64,000 nucleotides of DNA from a virus. The notes below the pieces were generated by a model that had not been told where the DNA came from, ran no database searches, and saw only the letters and a program-made list of their open reading frames with translations. Position numbers and translations under genes: made by a program. How positions within the stretch are numbered: the first letter of the stretch is position 1; every line of letters begins with the position of its first letter. The DNA is taken from IMG/VR virus record IMGVR_UViG_3300024346_000039, positions 1 through 64,000 of that record, one strand, 5' to 3'. Shown here piece after piece: positions 40,875 through 49,097 of the stretch.

Positions 40875-42677
40875 ATGACAGTTTCAGTAGATATTGACTC
40901 CGCTGGAGAGAATATCCTTATTAACGCTGACTGGCGCTATAAAGAACTCTGTAAGAGCCTTCCAGGGGCCTCCTGGAGCCCTAAAGAGCAGGTCTGGCGT
41001 GCTCCTTTAAGTTGGACAACCTGCCTTGCTTTACGCTCTACATTCCGCGATAACTTAGAGATTCAGCCATCTTTAGCAACTTGGGCTGGAAGCCTTCTAG
41101 AAACCCGTATAAACCCTTCTAACGCCCTTAGAGAGTTAGAGTCATATGAAGGTGACCCTGTTCTATTCCCTCATCAAAGGGCTGGAGTAGCCTTCCTCAG
41201 CACAGCAAGACGAGCACTCTTAGCCGATGAACCAGGGCTTGGAAAGACCGCTCAAGCCATCCGTGCCCTCAAAGAGTTGCACGACAAAGGCGAAGATATT
41301 TTTCCTATTTTAATTGTTTGCCCTAATACCCTTAAGAAGAACTGGGCTCGTGAGTTCAACATCTGGTGGCCAGGGGTAATAACTCAAGTTATCAAAGGGT
41401 CAGCAGTTCAACGCAAAAACCAGTTTGAGGAGCCAGCACAGGTATTCATTATCAACTGGGAGTCCTTGCGCTCTCACTCACGACTATCAGGATATGGCTC
41501 TATCGCTTTGACTCGTTGCAAGGCTTGTGGCGGTCAAGATGAAAAGACAACAGAGGCGCGTTGTGAAGTTCACTTGCGAGAGTTAAATGGAATTGATTTT
41601 AAGGCTGTAATTGCTGACGAGATTCACCGCTCTAAAGACCCTAAGTCAAAACAAAGTCGTGCTCTTTGGGCTGCTACAGGAGATGCTGATATTCGTTTTG
41701 CACTTACTGGAACGCCTATTGCTAACAATGTTGTTGATTTGTGGGCAATCCTTCACTGGCTTTCACCAAAAGACTGGCCTTCAAAGACAAAGTGGATTGA
41801 CCGAATGGTTGACACGATGCTCAACGCCTTTGGCGGAATGATGGTTCTTGGAGTTAAAGCACATATGCAAGATGAGTTCTATAAGAGTGTTAATCCTTAT
41901 ATGCGTCGTATGTTGAAAAAAGTTGTGCTTCCACATCTGCCACCAGTTCTTACTGAACGCAGAGATGTTGAGATGTCTACAAAACAAAAAAAGGCATACG
42001 AGCAGATGCGTGACCTAATGATTGCTGAACTTGGCGATGAAGGTGATGTTGTTACTGCACCCAGCGTTTTGACACAGACAATTAGATTGTTGCAGTTTGC
42101 TAGTTCATACGCTACTTTAGAAGTGGACGAAACAACTGGAGAGCAAAAGACTATCCTAAACGCTCCTTCTTGCAAGATTGATGCGTTGATGGAAGACATT
42201 GAAAACGGAGATTTTGGAGACGACTCTGTTGCTGTTTCGGCTGTATCTAAACAACTTATCAATCTTCTTAGTGCAGAACTTACAAAGAAGAAGATTGCTC
42301 ACGGGCTGATTACTGGCGACCAAGATGAAGATGAGCGTCAGCAAGCAGTTGACGATTTCCAAGCAGGAAAGATTAAGTGGATTCTGTTTACAGCACAGGC
42401 AGGTGGTGTTGGTATTACCTTGACTGCTGCTCGTAGATTGATTATGCTTCAACGACCTTGGTCTCTTGTTGATTACAAACAAGTTCTTGATAGAGTCCAT
42501 CGTATTGGCAGTGAAGTGCATGACTCAATCGTCATTACTGACTATGTCACAGACGGAACAATCGAGGAGCGAGTTATTCAAGTTCTTGAAACTAAAGCCG
42601 ACAACTTTGAGCAAATTGTTAGGGATAAAAACCAACTGCTCAAACTTCTACAAGATGATAAGGCAGGGAAACTATGA
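40875..42677 (+). CDS. SNF2-type superfamily 2 helicase (600 aa)
   Basis: Seven SF2 motifs are recognisable: DEPGLGKTAQ (Walker A), ADEIHRSKD (motif II, DEIH), FALTGTPIANN (motif III), and in the second lobe LITGDQDEDERQ, FTAQAGGVGITLTA and QVLDRVHRIGS (motifs V and VI). Between motifs Ia and II lies a small insertion with CKACGG and a second Cys-His pair, possibly a zinc knuckle. It probably remodels replication forks or drives branch migration. ATG 40875 has TAGGAG 5 nt upstream; an ATG at 40857 has none. It overlaps the next gene as ATGA. Confidence 0.9.
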   Translation: MTVSVDIDSAGENILINADWRYKELCKSLPGASWSPKEQVWRAPLSWTTCLALRSTFRDNLEIQPSLATWAGSLLETRINPSNALRELESYEGDPVLFPHQRAGVAFLSTARRALLADEPGLGKTAQAIRALKELHDKGEDIFPILIVCPNTLKKNWAREFNIWWPGVITQVIKGSAVQRKNQFEEPAQVFIINWESLRSHSRLSGYGSIALTRCKACGGQDEKTTEARCEVHLRELNGIDFKAVIADEIHRSKDPKSKQSRALWAATGDADIRFALTGTPIANNVVDLWAILHWLSPKDWPSKTKWIDRMVDTMLNAFGGMMVLGVKAHMQDEFYKSVNPYMRRMLKKVVLPHLPPVLTERRDVEMSTKQKKAYEQMRDLMIAELGDEGDVVTAPSVLTQTIRLLQFASSYATLEVDETTGEQKTILNAPSCKIDALMEDIENGDFGDDSVAVSAVSKQLINLLSAELTKKKIAHGLITGDQDEDERQQAVDDFQAGKIKWILFTAQAGGVGITLTAARRLIMLQRPWSLVDYKQVLDRVHRIGSEVHDSIVITDYVTDGTIEERVIQVLETKADNFEQIVRDKNQLLKLLQDDKAGKL

Positions 42678-43603
42678 GTGGAATCGTAAGACTTTCAAAC
42701 TCAGAACTACAAACATTTAAAGATTGTCGCCGTCGTTGGTGGCTTACTTACTATCGTCGTCTGCGCCCTAAACAACAAGATATGACTGGTGCGCTAGCAC
42801 TCGGTAGTCGCATCCACCAAGCGCTAGATGACCACTATGCAAAAGGTGTTCCACTACTTAAAGCGCACTCGGACCTAGTCGAGATTGATAAACAACTTCT
42901 TCTTGCAGACTTTCGTGATGTTGCAAACCTAGAAACTGAAGCCGAACTTGGTCGCATCATGCTTGAAGGATACGAAGAGTGGGTTGCAGAGAACGGCATT
43001 GACGCTGAACTAGAAATGATTTCAACAGAAGAAACAATTGTTGCCCCGCTATTTAATGGTGAAGTAGAACTTCAAGGCAAGTTGGATATGCGTGTTCGTC
43101 GCAAGGCTGACGGTGTGCGTATGTTCCGTGACTTTAAGACTGTTGGAGGCTCTCTTGCAGAGTTTTCTAATATGGCTCATATGAACGAGCAGGTTATGAC
43201 TTATATGCTTCTTGAATCAACTAAAGTTGACGAGAAAGAGCGTAGCGATGGTGGAATCTTTACACTACTAAAAAAGGTTCGTCGCACTGCTGCTGCAAAG
43301 CCACCATTTTATGACCAAGTAGAAATTAGACACAACATCTTTACTATGCGTTCTTTCTGGAATAGAATCCACGGAACGATTGCAGATTTAATGAGAGTTC
43401 GCACAGGACTAGATGCTGGTGAAGACCACGCATTTCTTGCTTATCCAAAAGCAAGTCGTGACTGCAAATGGAAATGCCAATTTTTCGCTATATGCCCAAT
43501 GTTTGACGACGGAAGCGCCGCTGAACAAGCACTTAGCGAAATGTATGAGGAAACAGACCCTTATGCATATTACGGAACAAACGAAACAAAAGGAAGCGAG
43601 TGA
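42674..43603 (+). CDS. Cas4/RecB-like PD-(D/E)XK exonuclease (309 aa)
   Basis: The N-terminal SNSELQTFKDCRRRWWL provides the first Fe-S cysteine. GSRIHQALDDHY is the helix typical of this family. The core nuclease shows LQGKLDMRV and MFRDFKTVGG (the D-x-K of PD-(D/E)XK). The C-terminal CKWKCQFFAIC supplies three more cysteines for the [4Fe-4S] cluster. It likely makes ssDNA for the annealing protein encoded next. It overlaps both neighbours by 4 nt. Confidence 0.85.
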   Translation: MSGIVRLSNSELQTFKDCRRRWWLTYYRRLRPKQQDMTGALALGSRIHQALDDHYAKGVPLLKAHSDLVEIDKQLLLADFRDVANLETEAELGRIMLEGYEEWVAENGIDAELEMISTEETIVAPLFNGEVELQGKLDMRVRRKADGVRMFRDFKTVGGSLAEFSNMAHMNEQVMTYMLLESTKVDEKERSDGGIFTLLKKVRRTAAAKPPFYDQVEIRHNIFTMRSFWNRIHGTIADLMRVRTGLDAGEDHAFLAYPKASRDCKWKCQFFAICPMFDDGSAAEQALSEMYEETDPYAYYGTNETKGSE

Positions 43604-44373
43604 CATATATGAGCGAAATTCAACGCTCTTTGACGGTTATGGTTTATGGGGAATCAAAGGTTGGTAAGTCATCCTTTGCTGTAACTGCACCATACCCACG
43701 ACTCATGCTTGACGTTGAGGGTGGACACCGCTTCCTCCCTATCGTTGTCAAGTATTGGGACCCTCTGCGAGAGGAACCACCTATTGCAGATGGAACTTGG
43801 GATACTTGTGTAGTCACAGTTCGTGATTACGACACGGTCATTAAGACTTATCAATGGCTACAACTTGGTCGCCATCACTTCAAGAGTTTGATTATTGACT
43901 CAATCTCTGAACTACAAGTGAAGTGTATGGACAGCATCGCAGGTAACGAACAAATGAAGATGCAACAGTGGGGCGAATTACTTCGTCACATGGGCGGTCT
44001 TCTACGCGACTTGCGTGACTTAACAATGCACGCTACAAACCCTCTTGAGGCTGTTGTTCTTACAGCAATGTCTAGAACAGCACAGGATGGTCGTCATAAG
44101 CCATATTTGCAGGGACAACTTGCAATTCAGGCTCCATATTTTTATGACATTCTCGGCGCACTGACAGTGGAGACGGTTCCAAACCCAGACCCAATGCAGG
44201 GGCCATACAAAGTTCGTCGTATGTATGTCGAACGAACAAATGAATACGAAGCAGGAGAGCGTGTTCAGGGTCGTCTTGGTTCAATTGTTGAACAAGATAA
44301 ACTCTCCATCGAGGTTATGCTTAACACTATTTTTGGTGAGAAGCAGACAACAGAAAAAACAACTAAGGAATAG
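43600..44373 (+). CDS. Sak4-like RecA-fold ATPase, single-strand annealing (257 aa)
   Basis: A P-loop (GESKVGKSSFA) and Walker B (SLIIDSISELQ) in a protein of about 250 aa, with the LTAMSRTAQDG sensor strand, match the Sak4 type of phage recombinases. These cooperate with an SSB protein, and one is encoded immediately downstream. GTG 43600 overlaps the nuclease stop; ATG 43609 is also possible but sits rather far from the AGGAAG site. Confidence 0.8.
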   Translation: MTYMSEIQRSLTVMVYGESKVGKSSFAVTAPYPRLMLDVEGGHRFLPIVVKYWDPLREEPPIADGTWDTCVVTVRDYDTVIKTYQWLQLGRHHFKSLIIDSISELQVKCMDSIAGNEQMKMQQWGELLRHMGGLLRDLRDLTMHATNPLEAVVLTAMSRTAQDGRHKPYLQGQLAIQAPYFYDILGALTVETVPNPDPMQGPYKVRRMYVERTNEYEAGERVQGRLGSIVEQDKLSIEVMLNTIFGEKQTTEKTTKE

Positions 44374-44379
44374 GAAGCC

Positions 44380-44910
44380 ATGAGTACACTAAATTGGGCG
44401 GACTTGGTCCGCGATGCTGGTGAGTCAAGCAGTTATGAACCGCTACCAGACGGCGATTACGACGTCGTTGTAGTTGAAGCAACTGCAAAAGTTACACAGA
44501 GTGGAAAGACTATGTTCTCTGTGAAAACACAGGTCGAAGGTGGGCCACACAATAAGCGCCTTGTTTGGGATAACTTAGTGGTTTCCCCTGAAAACAATGC
44601 AGCAATGGGTATCTTCTTTAAGAAGATGCACGCACTAGGAATCCCTCGTGATTTCTTCTTGCAATCTCCGTCAAACGCTCAGATTGAGCAAGCCATTAAT
44701 GGTCGTCGTTTCCGAGCACAGGTCGGAACTCGCACATGGAATGGCACAAAGAAGAACGAAATCAAGAACTACTACCCAGTAGTTTCTGGTCAGGCACCAG
44801 CAGCAACGCCAACAATGGCAGCACCTGCACCTGCACCTGCTCCAGCGCCAGCACCTGCTCCAGCGCCAGCACCTGCCGCAGCCACACAGGCTCCAGCAGC
44901 ACCGTTCTAA
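44380..44910 (+). CDS. Single-stranded DNA-binding protein, DUF669-like (176 aa)
   Basis: The N-terminal domain (about 1-130) reads as an OB-fold phage SSB of the DUF669 type (LPDGDYDVVVVEATAKVTQS, then MFSVKTQVEGG). A Pro-Ala repeat tail at about 145-172 ends in APF, resembling the C-terminal tip of bacterial SSBs (xPF) that recruits partners. Its position after the Sak4-like gene supports the assignment. A hairpin follows the stop codon. Confidence 0.8.
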   Translation: MSTLNWADLVRDAGESSSYEPLPDGDYDVVVVEATAKVTQSGKTMFSVKTQVEGGPHNKRLVWDNLVVSPENNAAMGIFFKKMHALGIPRDFFLQSPSNAQIEQAINGRRFRAQVGTRTWNGTKKNEIKNYYPVVSGQAPAATPTMAAPAPAPAPAPAPAPAPAPAAATQAPAAPF

Positions 44911-44922
44911 TAAAGATGCTAG

Positions 44923-44953
44923 GAACCGCCCAACGTTTATCGTTGGGTGGTTC
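44923..44953 (+). terminator. Hairpin after the SSB gene, possible weak terminator
   Basis: A 13 bp stem (44923-44935 with 44941-44953, one G-T pair, loop TTTAT) begins 13 nt after the stop codon. The downstream tract TTCTTGG is only weakly T-rich, so it may be a partial terminator or an mRNA stability hairpin. Confidence 0.6.
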
Positions 44954-44976
44954 TTGGCAATTAGGAAAGAGGATTA

Positions 44977-46002
44977 ATGAAAGTTTTTATGACAGGCTGC
45001 ACATCTCCACAAGCCTCTAAAACTGCAAGCGAGAGTCTTCCTTCTTTTGCTGGAATTGTTTATCTTGCTTTAACTCAATCTGGATGTGACGTAACTTGGT
45101 CAGACCCATCAATTAAGATGGATAAGGATTACTTATCTCAATTTGATGCGGTGCTTGTAGGTATGTCTTCCCCGATGGGACTAACTTCTCATAGGCTTTA
45201 CGGTGCATTATCCGTAGTAAACATTGCCTACGAACTTGGAACTTTATCTTTATTTGTTGATGCACCAGAGCCGCACAAAGTGTGGAATGGTCTTAGAGGT
45301 GTATATAAAAACCCTAAAGACCTTGTAAAAGATTTTTACATTAAGCGTAAAGAGTTTAATGACACGCTTGAACCAGCAAACTTTGAAAAAGTATTTGCTG
45401 GACTTTCAAAACTTTACACAGAGATTTGGCCTAAAACTATAATTCCTGGCTATCCTTGGACAAAGCCAGAATCTATTATCAAATATATTCCTAATGTTGA
45501 CCCTAATAATGTATTTGCTTTAGTCCCAGACTCAGCGCTGCTTAACATTGAAAGAGGCTCTAGAGGGATTGCTGAAGGCGGATACTGGTGCATTGATGAC
45601 CCTAAGACAGACTGGTTTAAGAAAACAGAGAAGCATTTAACCCATAAGACTATGCAATACCGTGATGGTAGAACTGAAACCAATCAAGATATTCTAGTAA
45701 AACTAAATAATGCAACTGGTGCTCTTATTTCGACATACCGTGATGGTGCTTCGTGGTGGCTGCCAAGCCTTGCTCAAGCGCTGTTTGTTGGCGTTCCTGT
45801 AGTTACTGACTGGAGACTCACTGTCGGTATGGGACCAGAGTGGGGAGTTCTTCCTTTTGCTATTGAAGAGATGTCTAGAGAAGAACGATTAGTTCACGCT
45901 AATACTCAAAAAGAATCATATAAAAATAATATTCCAACCTGGGAAACATTTAAAAATTCTGTGGTTGAAACATTGTTTGAAAAAGACTACGCTACTAACT
46001 AA
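44977..46002 (+). CDS. Putative GT-B-like glycosyltransferase (341 aa)
   Basis: Starts with a strand and cysteine (VFMTGCTSPQAS) and has a Rossmann-like first half (DAVLVGMSSPMGLTSHRLYG). The second half holds STYRDGASWWLPSLAQALFVGVPVV, which resembles the sugar-nucleotide loop of GT-B enzymes. Length fits. Other nucleotide-binding folds are possible. It may act with the two other transferases of the window on host or virion glycans. Confidence 0.5.
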   Translation: MKVFMTGCTSPQASKTASESLPSFAGIVYLALTQSGCDVTWSDPSIKMDKDYLSQFDAVLVGMSSPMGLTSHRLYGALSVVNIAYELGTLSLFVDAPEPHKVWNGLRGVYKNPKDLVKDFYIKRKEFNDTLEPANFEKVFAGLSKLYTEIWPKTIIPGYPWTKPESIIKYIPNVDPNNVFALVPDSALLNIERGSRGIAEGGYWCIDDPKTDWFKKTEKHLTHKTMQYRDGRTETNQDILVKLNNATGALISTYRDGASWWLPSLAQALFVGVPVVTDWRLTVGMGPEWGVLPFAIEEMSREERLVHANTQKESYKNNIPTWETFKNSVVETLFEKDYATN

Positions 46003-46021
46003 GCAGATATAGGAGACGAAC

Positions 46022-46441
46022 ATGGCTGAAGTAGACAATGATTGGGTGAGAAGTCAACTCACCGAGAATAAAACAAAAAAAGTTGTTGGAGATTCGGTTT
46101 TAAAACTTCTTGCTACTTGGGAACAATTAAAACAACCAACAGATAAAAATGCTAAAGACATTATTAACATTTTTAGTAAGTTGGCTTTGGGTCACTCAAT
46201 AGTGGAAGATAATCCTAATGAAAAATGGATTGTTGCTCAGGCTGGATATATTAAAGTAGCAGACACTGTTCGAGTCCGTAGCAATGCTTTTGACGGAGAA
46301 CAAGGTAAGGCATACAACGGACGTAGAGGACGAGTTGTCGGCGTTCGTTATGGAGATGTTATTGTTAAGACAGATGATGGCAAGACTCCAGTGCTAGATG
46401 GAATCCACTTTAAACCAGAAAACTTGGAAAAGTTGGTATAA
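46022..46441 (+). CDS. Hypothetical protein with KOW-like C-terminal domain (139 aa)
   Basis: The first 65 residues are helical. The C-terminal half (about 74-139) has the KOW/SH3-barrel look: VADTVRVRSNAF, then GRRGRVVGVRYGDVIV, and a final LEKLV. Such barrels bind RNA or proteins. It has an AGGAGACG ribosome site. Confidence 0.65.
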   Translation: MAEVDNDWVRSQLTENKTKKVVGDSVLKLLATWEQLKQPTDKNAKDIINIFSKLALGHSIVEDNPNEKWIVAQAGYIKVADTVRVRSNAFDGEQGKAYNGRRGRVVGVRYGDVIVKTDDGKTPVLDGIHFKPENLEKLV

Positions 46442-46443
46442 CA

Positions 46444-46644
46444 ATGCCAACAACTACATATAAGTTTTCTGTAAACGCTAAGAACCATAACGAGATTGTC
46501 AGTATTGCTGAGGAAAAAATTAATGCATACACTGGCCCAACAACGTCTCATAATCTAACCTACGAGATTATTGTAGAAGATGGCACAGACAACAAGACAT
46601 ACACTGCTCAAGTCATAGCGAGGATTAAAGATGAATACAGATAA
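46444..46644 (+). CDS. Small hypothetical protein (66 aa)
   Basis: No family recognised. A short alpha/beta protein (beta-alpha-beta-beta by eye) with no cysteines. It starts 2 nt after the previous stop and overlaps the next gene by 14 nt, so it is probably translated as part of this operon. Confidence 0.6.
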   Translation: MPTTTYKFSVNAKNHNEIVSIAEEKINAYTGPTTSHNLTYEIIVEDGTDNKTYTAQVIARIKDEYR

Positions 46645-46954
46645 TGAGACAACTCAACAAAACCCTCTTCGTGTCGAAGCGTTAAGAGAAGCAGCAAAAA
46701 TTATTTCTGGTGATAGAAACAAACAATATGGCTCTCCTGAAGATAACTTTGAAAGAACTGCTCAGATTTGGTCAGTGATTTTAGGTGTGCCAATTAGTAA
46801 TGAAGATGTGGCAATGATGATGGTTGGGCTTAAGGTGGCACGCTATGCCTCTAAATCTGGCTATCAGCCTGACACATGGATTGATATTGCGGGATATGCA
46901 GGATGCGGGTATGAGGTGGGCTCGCTAGAACATAATAAAAAATCCAACAACTAA
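46631..46954 (+). CDS. DUF6378-like phage protein (107 aa)
   Basis: Residues about 17-100 follow the conserved pattern of a small phage family of unknown function: AAKIISGDRNKQYGSPEDNF, then DVAMMMVGLKVAR and WIDIAGYAGCG. The family is often found beside replication genes. The helical layout resembles the MazG-type nucleotide pyrophosphatase neighbourhood, but catalytic residues cannot be confirmed. Confidence 0.7.
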   Translation: MNTDNETTQQNPLRVEALREAAKIISGDRNKQYGSPEDNFERTAQIWSVILGVPISNEDVAMMMVGLKVARYASKSGYQPDTWIDIAGYAGCGYEVGSLEHNKKSNN

Positions 46955-46973
46955 CTTTTAAGAAAGGTTTCCC

Positions 46974-47237
46974 GTGTCCCGCAAACCTTGGGAATTTGAA
47001 AATCCAACCTGTGCAGAAGTTGGACTTGACGTTTTTTATATACAAGATATAGATGAAGACCCAGAAACATCTTCTTATGACCACAAAGAAGCAAGGAAAC
47101 TTTGCTCCTCTTGTGTTTATAAGACAGAGTGTGCTGAATGGGGAATTATGCACGAAGCATTTGGAATATGGGGTGGTCTTACCCCCAGAGAAAGAGTTCA
47201 AATAAGACGGGCTAGGCACATCAATATCTCTCTATAG
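46974..47237 (+). CDS. WhiB-like Fe-S transcription factor (87 aa)
   Basis: All family hallmarks are present: four cysteines (C13, C44, C47, C53) in the C-x30-C-x2-C-x5-C arrangement for a [4Fe-4S] cluster, the GIWGG turn (64-68) and a basic C-terminus (RERVQIRRARH) that binds DNA. Wbl proteins partner with sigma factor region 4. Known phage examples alter host or phage transcription. The GTG start has an AAAGG site. Confidence 0.92.
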   Translation: MSRKPWEFENPTCAEVGLDVFYIQDIDEDPETSSYDHKEARKLCSSCVYKTECAEWGIMHEAFGIWGGLTPRERVQIRRARHINISL

Positions 47238-47273
47238 GATACAAAATAGAGATAGAATTATGCTGTAAACCAT

Positions 47274-47291
47274 ACCTCTAGAAAGAGAGGT
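47274..47291 (+). promoter_or_regulatory. Hairpin covering the ribosome site of the 47297 gene
   Basis: ACCTCT-AGAAAG-AGAGGT is a perfect 6 bp stem. Its 3' arm is the AGAGAGG ribosome site 6 nt before the start codon, so it could hide or expose that site. Confidence 0.4.
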
Positions 47292-47296
47292 TTGAA

Positions 47297-47590
47297 ATGG
47301 CAGCAGAGCCTGTACTAAGTCCTATGGCTGTGTGCGAAATATGCTGGCTTCAAGATAACGCTAACTGGGAACCACAGAGCGTTAACGAAGAAGGCAACAT
47401 TATGATGCGCCTTGTCGGGGTAAAAACCCCTGAAATTTTTGAGCCAGGAAATGTTGATGTCTGCTGTATGTGTGGTGCTATAACTATTGCAGGGATATAC
47501 GAACTTAAAGACCCACAAAAAGTTTACTTTCTTACTGACGACTCAGCCAAGGATTTTGAATACGAATTTGATACCATAGACGACGAGTAG
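47297..47590 (+). CDS. Zinc-ribbon type hypothetical protein (97 aa)
   Basis: Two CxxC pairs (CEIC near residue 13 and CCMCG near 56) suggest a zinc ribbon. The C-terminus is acidic (DFEYEFDTIDDE). The family is common in actinophages near WhiB genes but its function is unknown. The ribosome site lies in the hairpin at 47274-47291. Confidence 0.7.
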   Translation: MAAEPVLSPMAVCEICWLQDNANWEPQSVNEEGNIMMRLVGVKTPEIFEPGNVDVCCMCGAITIAGIYELKDPQKVYFLTDDSAKDFEYEFDTIDDE

Positions 47591-47605
47591 ATTCGGAGTC
47601 TGGTA

Positions 47606-47944
47606 ATGGCAAAAGACACACGACACGGGGAGCACCTGTGGTCTGAGTGGTCAGGTTGTGGGTTGTCTCAGGAAAGAAGCGATTCCCTTATTTACTTCAC
47701 TATTGACCACATTGACGTTGAGCATGAACTCATTAGGAAAGCATTAGCCTCCACAATTCAAAGAGATGGAATTGTTGATTCTTTAGGAGATGCCTTTAAG
47801 CGACTTGAACTTTCAAAAGTTGTTTGTGGTTGGATAGGGACATTTGAAGAAGATACCGACCTCTACGCTTGTGATGAGACTGGCGAAACTGAATATGGTG
47901 ATATAGTTCAAGATATTCAACCTATTACTTGGGTAGAAATTTAA
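47606..47944 (+). CDS. Hypothetical protein (112 aa)
   Basis: No family recognised. A soluble acidic protein with scattered cysteines (GCGLS, VVCGW, YACDE) that do not form an obvious motif. It has a weak ribosome site (GGAGTCTGG). It is flanked by genes with metal-binding motifs. Confidence 0.6.
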   Translation: MAKDTRHGEHLWSEWSGCGLSQERSDSLIYFTIDHIDVEHELIRKALASTIQRDGIVDSLGDAFKRLELSKVVCGWIGTFEEDTDLYACDETGETEYGDIVQDIQPITWVEI

Positions 47945-48004
47945 TAAAATTAGTTTGCTTTAGTTACATAATTTTTAATATGTTTAGTGTATTATTATTG
48001 CATT

Positions 48005-48526
48005 ATGTGGAAGCCAGCAAATAGCCTTGAATGGCAAAGAGAAGCAGTATGTGCACTACCTAAAAATAGGGAGTATATTGACTGGTTTTTTTCAAAGGAC
48101 TTCTCAGAAAAATATGCGGCAAAGAATATGTGTTTTACCTGCCCTGTCCGCAAACAATGTCTTCAGTGGGCTTTAGAGCACCGTCAAATCTGGGGCGTAT
48201 GGGGCGGAAAAGACGAAGTAGAAATTCGTAGAGCGCTATCTGTATCTTACTTAGGTGAAGAAACACGCAGACGTCGCTACCCAAACTGCCCTCATTGCAC
48301 CGCACGTCCAGGCAAACTAGAAGTGTCTATTGAACAACTTTCCACAACTGGGCGTTGGACTACAGCAAAGATTGTAACTTGCACGGAGTGTGGCTTTGCT
48401 TGGCGTAGCCGAACAAGCGCGAATGCGGTAGAGGCTTATAAGTTAGAGCGTGAAGATAAACTTGCTAAGCAACTAAAAGAAAAAGAAAAACTACAAAAGA
48501 AAAGCAAGCGAGTTAAGAAATCTTAA
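48005..48526 (+). CDS. WhiB-like protein with extra zinc ribbon (173 aa)
   Basis: The N-terminal WhiB domain has C16, C43, C46 and C52 plus GVWGG (64-68). A second domain of about 50 residues carries CPHC and CTECG, a zinc ribbon, followed by a Lys-rich tail. Such a fusion is larger than the usual 80-130 aa WhiB proteins. ATG 48005 has no ribosome site, but a TATTAT sequence ends 7 nt upstream, so a leaderless mRNA is likely. It overlaps the end of the opposing methyltransferase gene by 14 nt. Confidence 0.85.
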   Translation: MWKPANSLEWQREAVCALPKNREYIDWFFSKDFSEKYAAKNMCFTCPVRKQCLQWALEHRQIWGVWGGKDEVEIRRALSVSYLGEETRRRRYPNCPHCTARPGKLEVSIEQLSTTGRWTTAKIVTCTECGFAWRSRTSANAVEAYKLEREDKLAKQLKEKEKLQKKSKRVKKS

Positions 48527-49097
48527 CTAACCAAACTTGTAGTCCTATCTCCAATACCTTAAAACGATTAGAGTAACAAAGCATTATCGCATCAACTGCT
48601 GGTCTTGGTCGGTATGCTGGACCTTTTCCTGCATCCCACTGGTAATCATCAAATGCCAAAATACCACCTACTTTAAGAGCCTCTACAGCATTCATACCAT
48701 CTTTTAATACGGGAACTGCTTCATGGTCTCCATCTATATAAATAAAGTCATATAAAGTTTCTGGGTCTTTTGATGCAAAAAACTCGTCGCTAGTCATTTT
48801 CTTTTTGATAAGACGGCCTGCTTCGACATACTGGTTTGTTTGTGCGTCATAGGCTTGCTCTACTTCATTCCAATTAAGAGCATCGTGAGCAACTTCATTA
48901 GAGCCTCCCCAGGTGTCTACATCAGTTAACGTAGATTTTGGATGAAACAGTATGTTTTCCATAAGCCATGAAGAAGCATCACCTTTATACGCCCCTACCT
49001 GTAAACAATGCATTTCTTCTGTTCTTTTTGATGACAAGTGTCGCTCAAAGATTTCAGGTGCACCTACTGCTAAAAACCAATTAGGTAGTTCAGTCAT
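48513..49097 (-). CDS. Class I SAM-dependent methyltransferase (194 aa)
   Basis: Looks like a Methyltransf_24 / class I fold: glycine motif LQVGAYKGDASSWLMEN, acidic turn TDVDTWGG, and core DFIYIDGDHE with VGGILAFDDY. These enzymes often methylate sugars or small molecules; here it follows a glycosyltransferase. The substrate is unknown. It converges tail-to-tail with the second WhiB gene and overlaps the upstream glycosyltransferase by 8 nt. Confidence 0.75.
   Translation of the reverse strand: MTELPNWFLAVGAPEIFERHLSSKRTEEMHCLQVGAYKGDASSWLMENILFHPKSTLTDVDTWGGSNEVAHDALNWNEVEQAYDAQTNQYVEAGRLIKKKMTSDEFFASKDPETLYDFIYIDGDHEAVPVLKDGMNAVEALKVGGILAFDDYQWDAGKGPAYRPRPAVDAIMLCYSNRFKVLEIGLQVWLVKIS

Noticed and set aside
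42674-43603. Cas4-like nuclease taken as sign of a CRISPR-Cas system
   Set aside because: Stand-alone Cas4/RecB-like nucleases are common in phage recombination modules; no cas1, cas2 or repeats are present.
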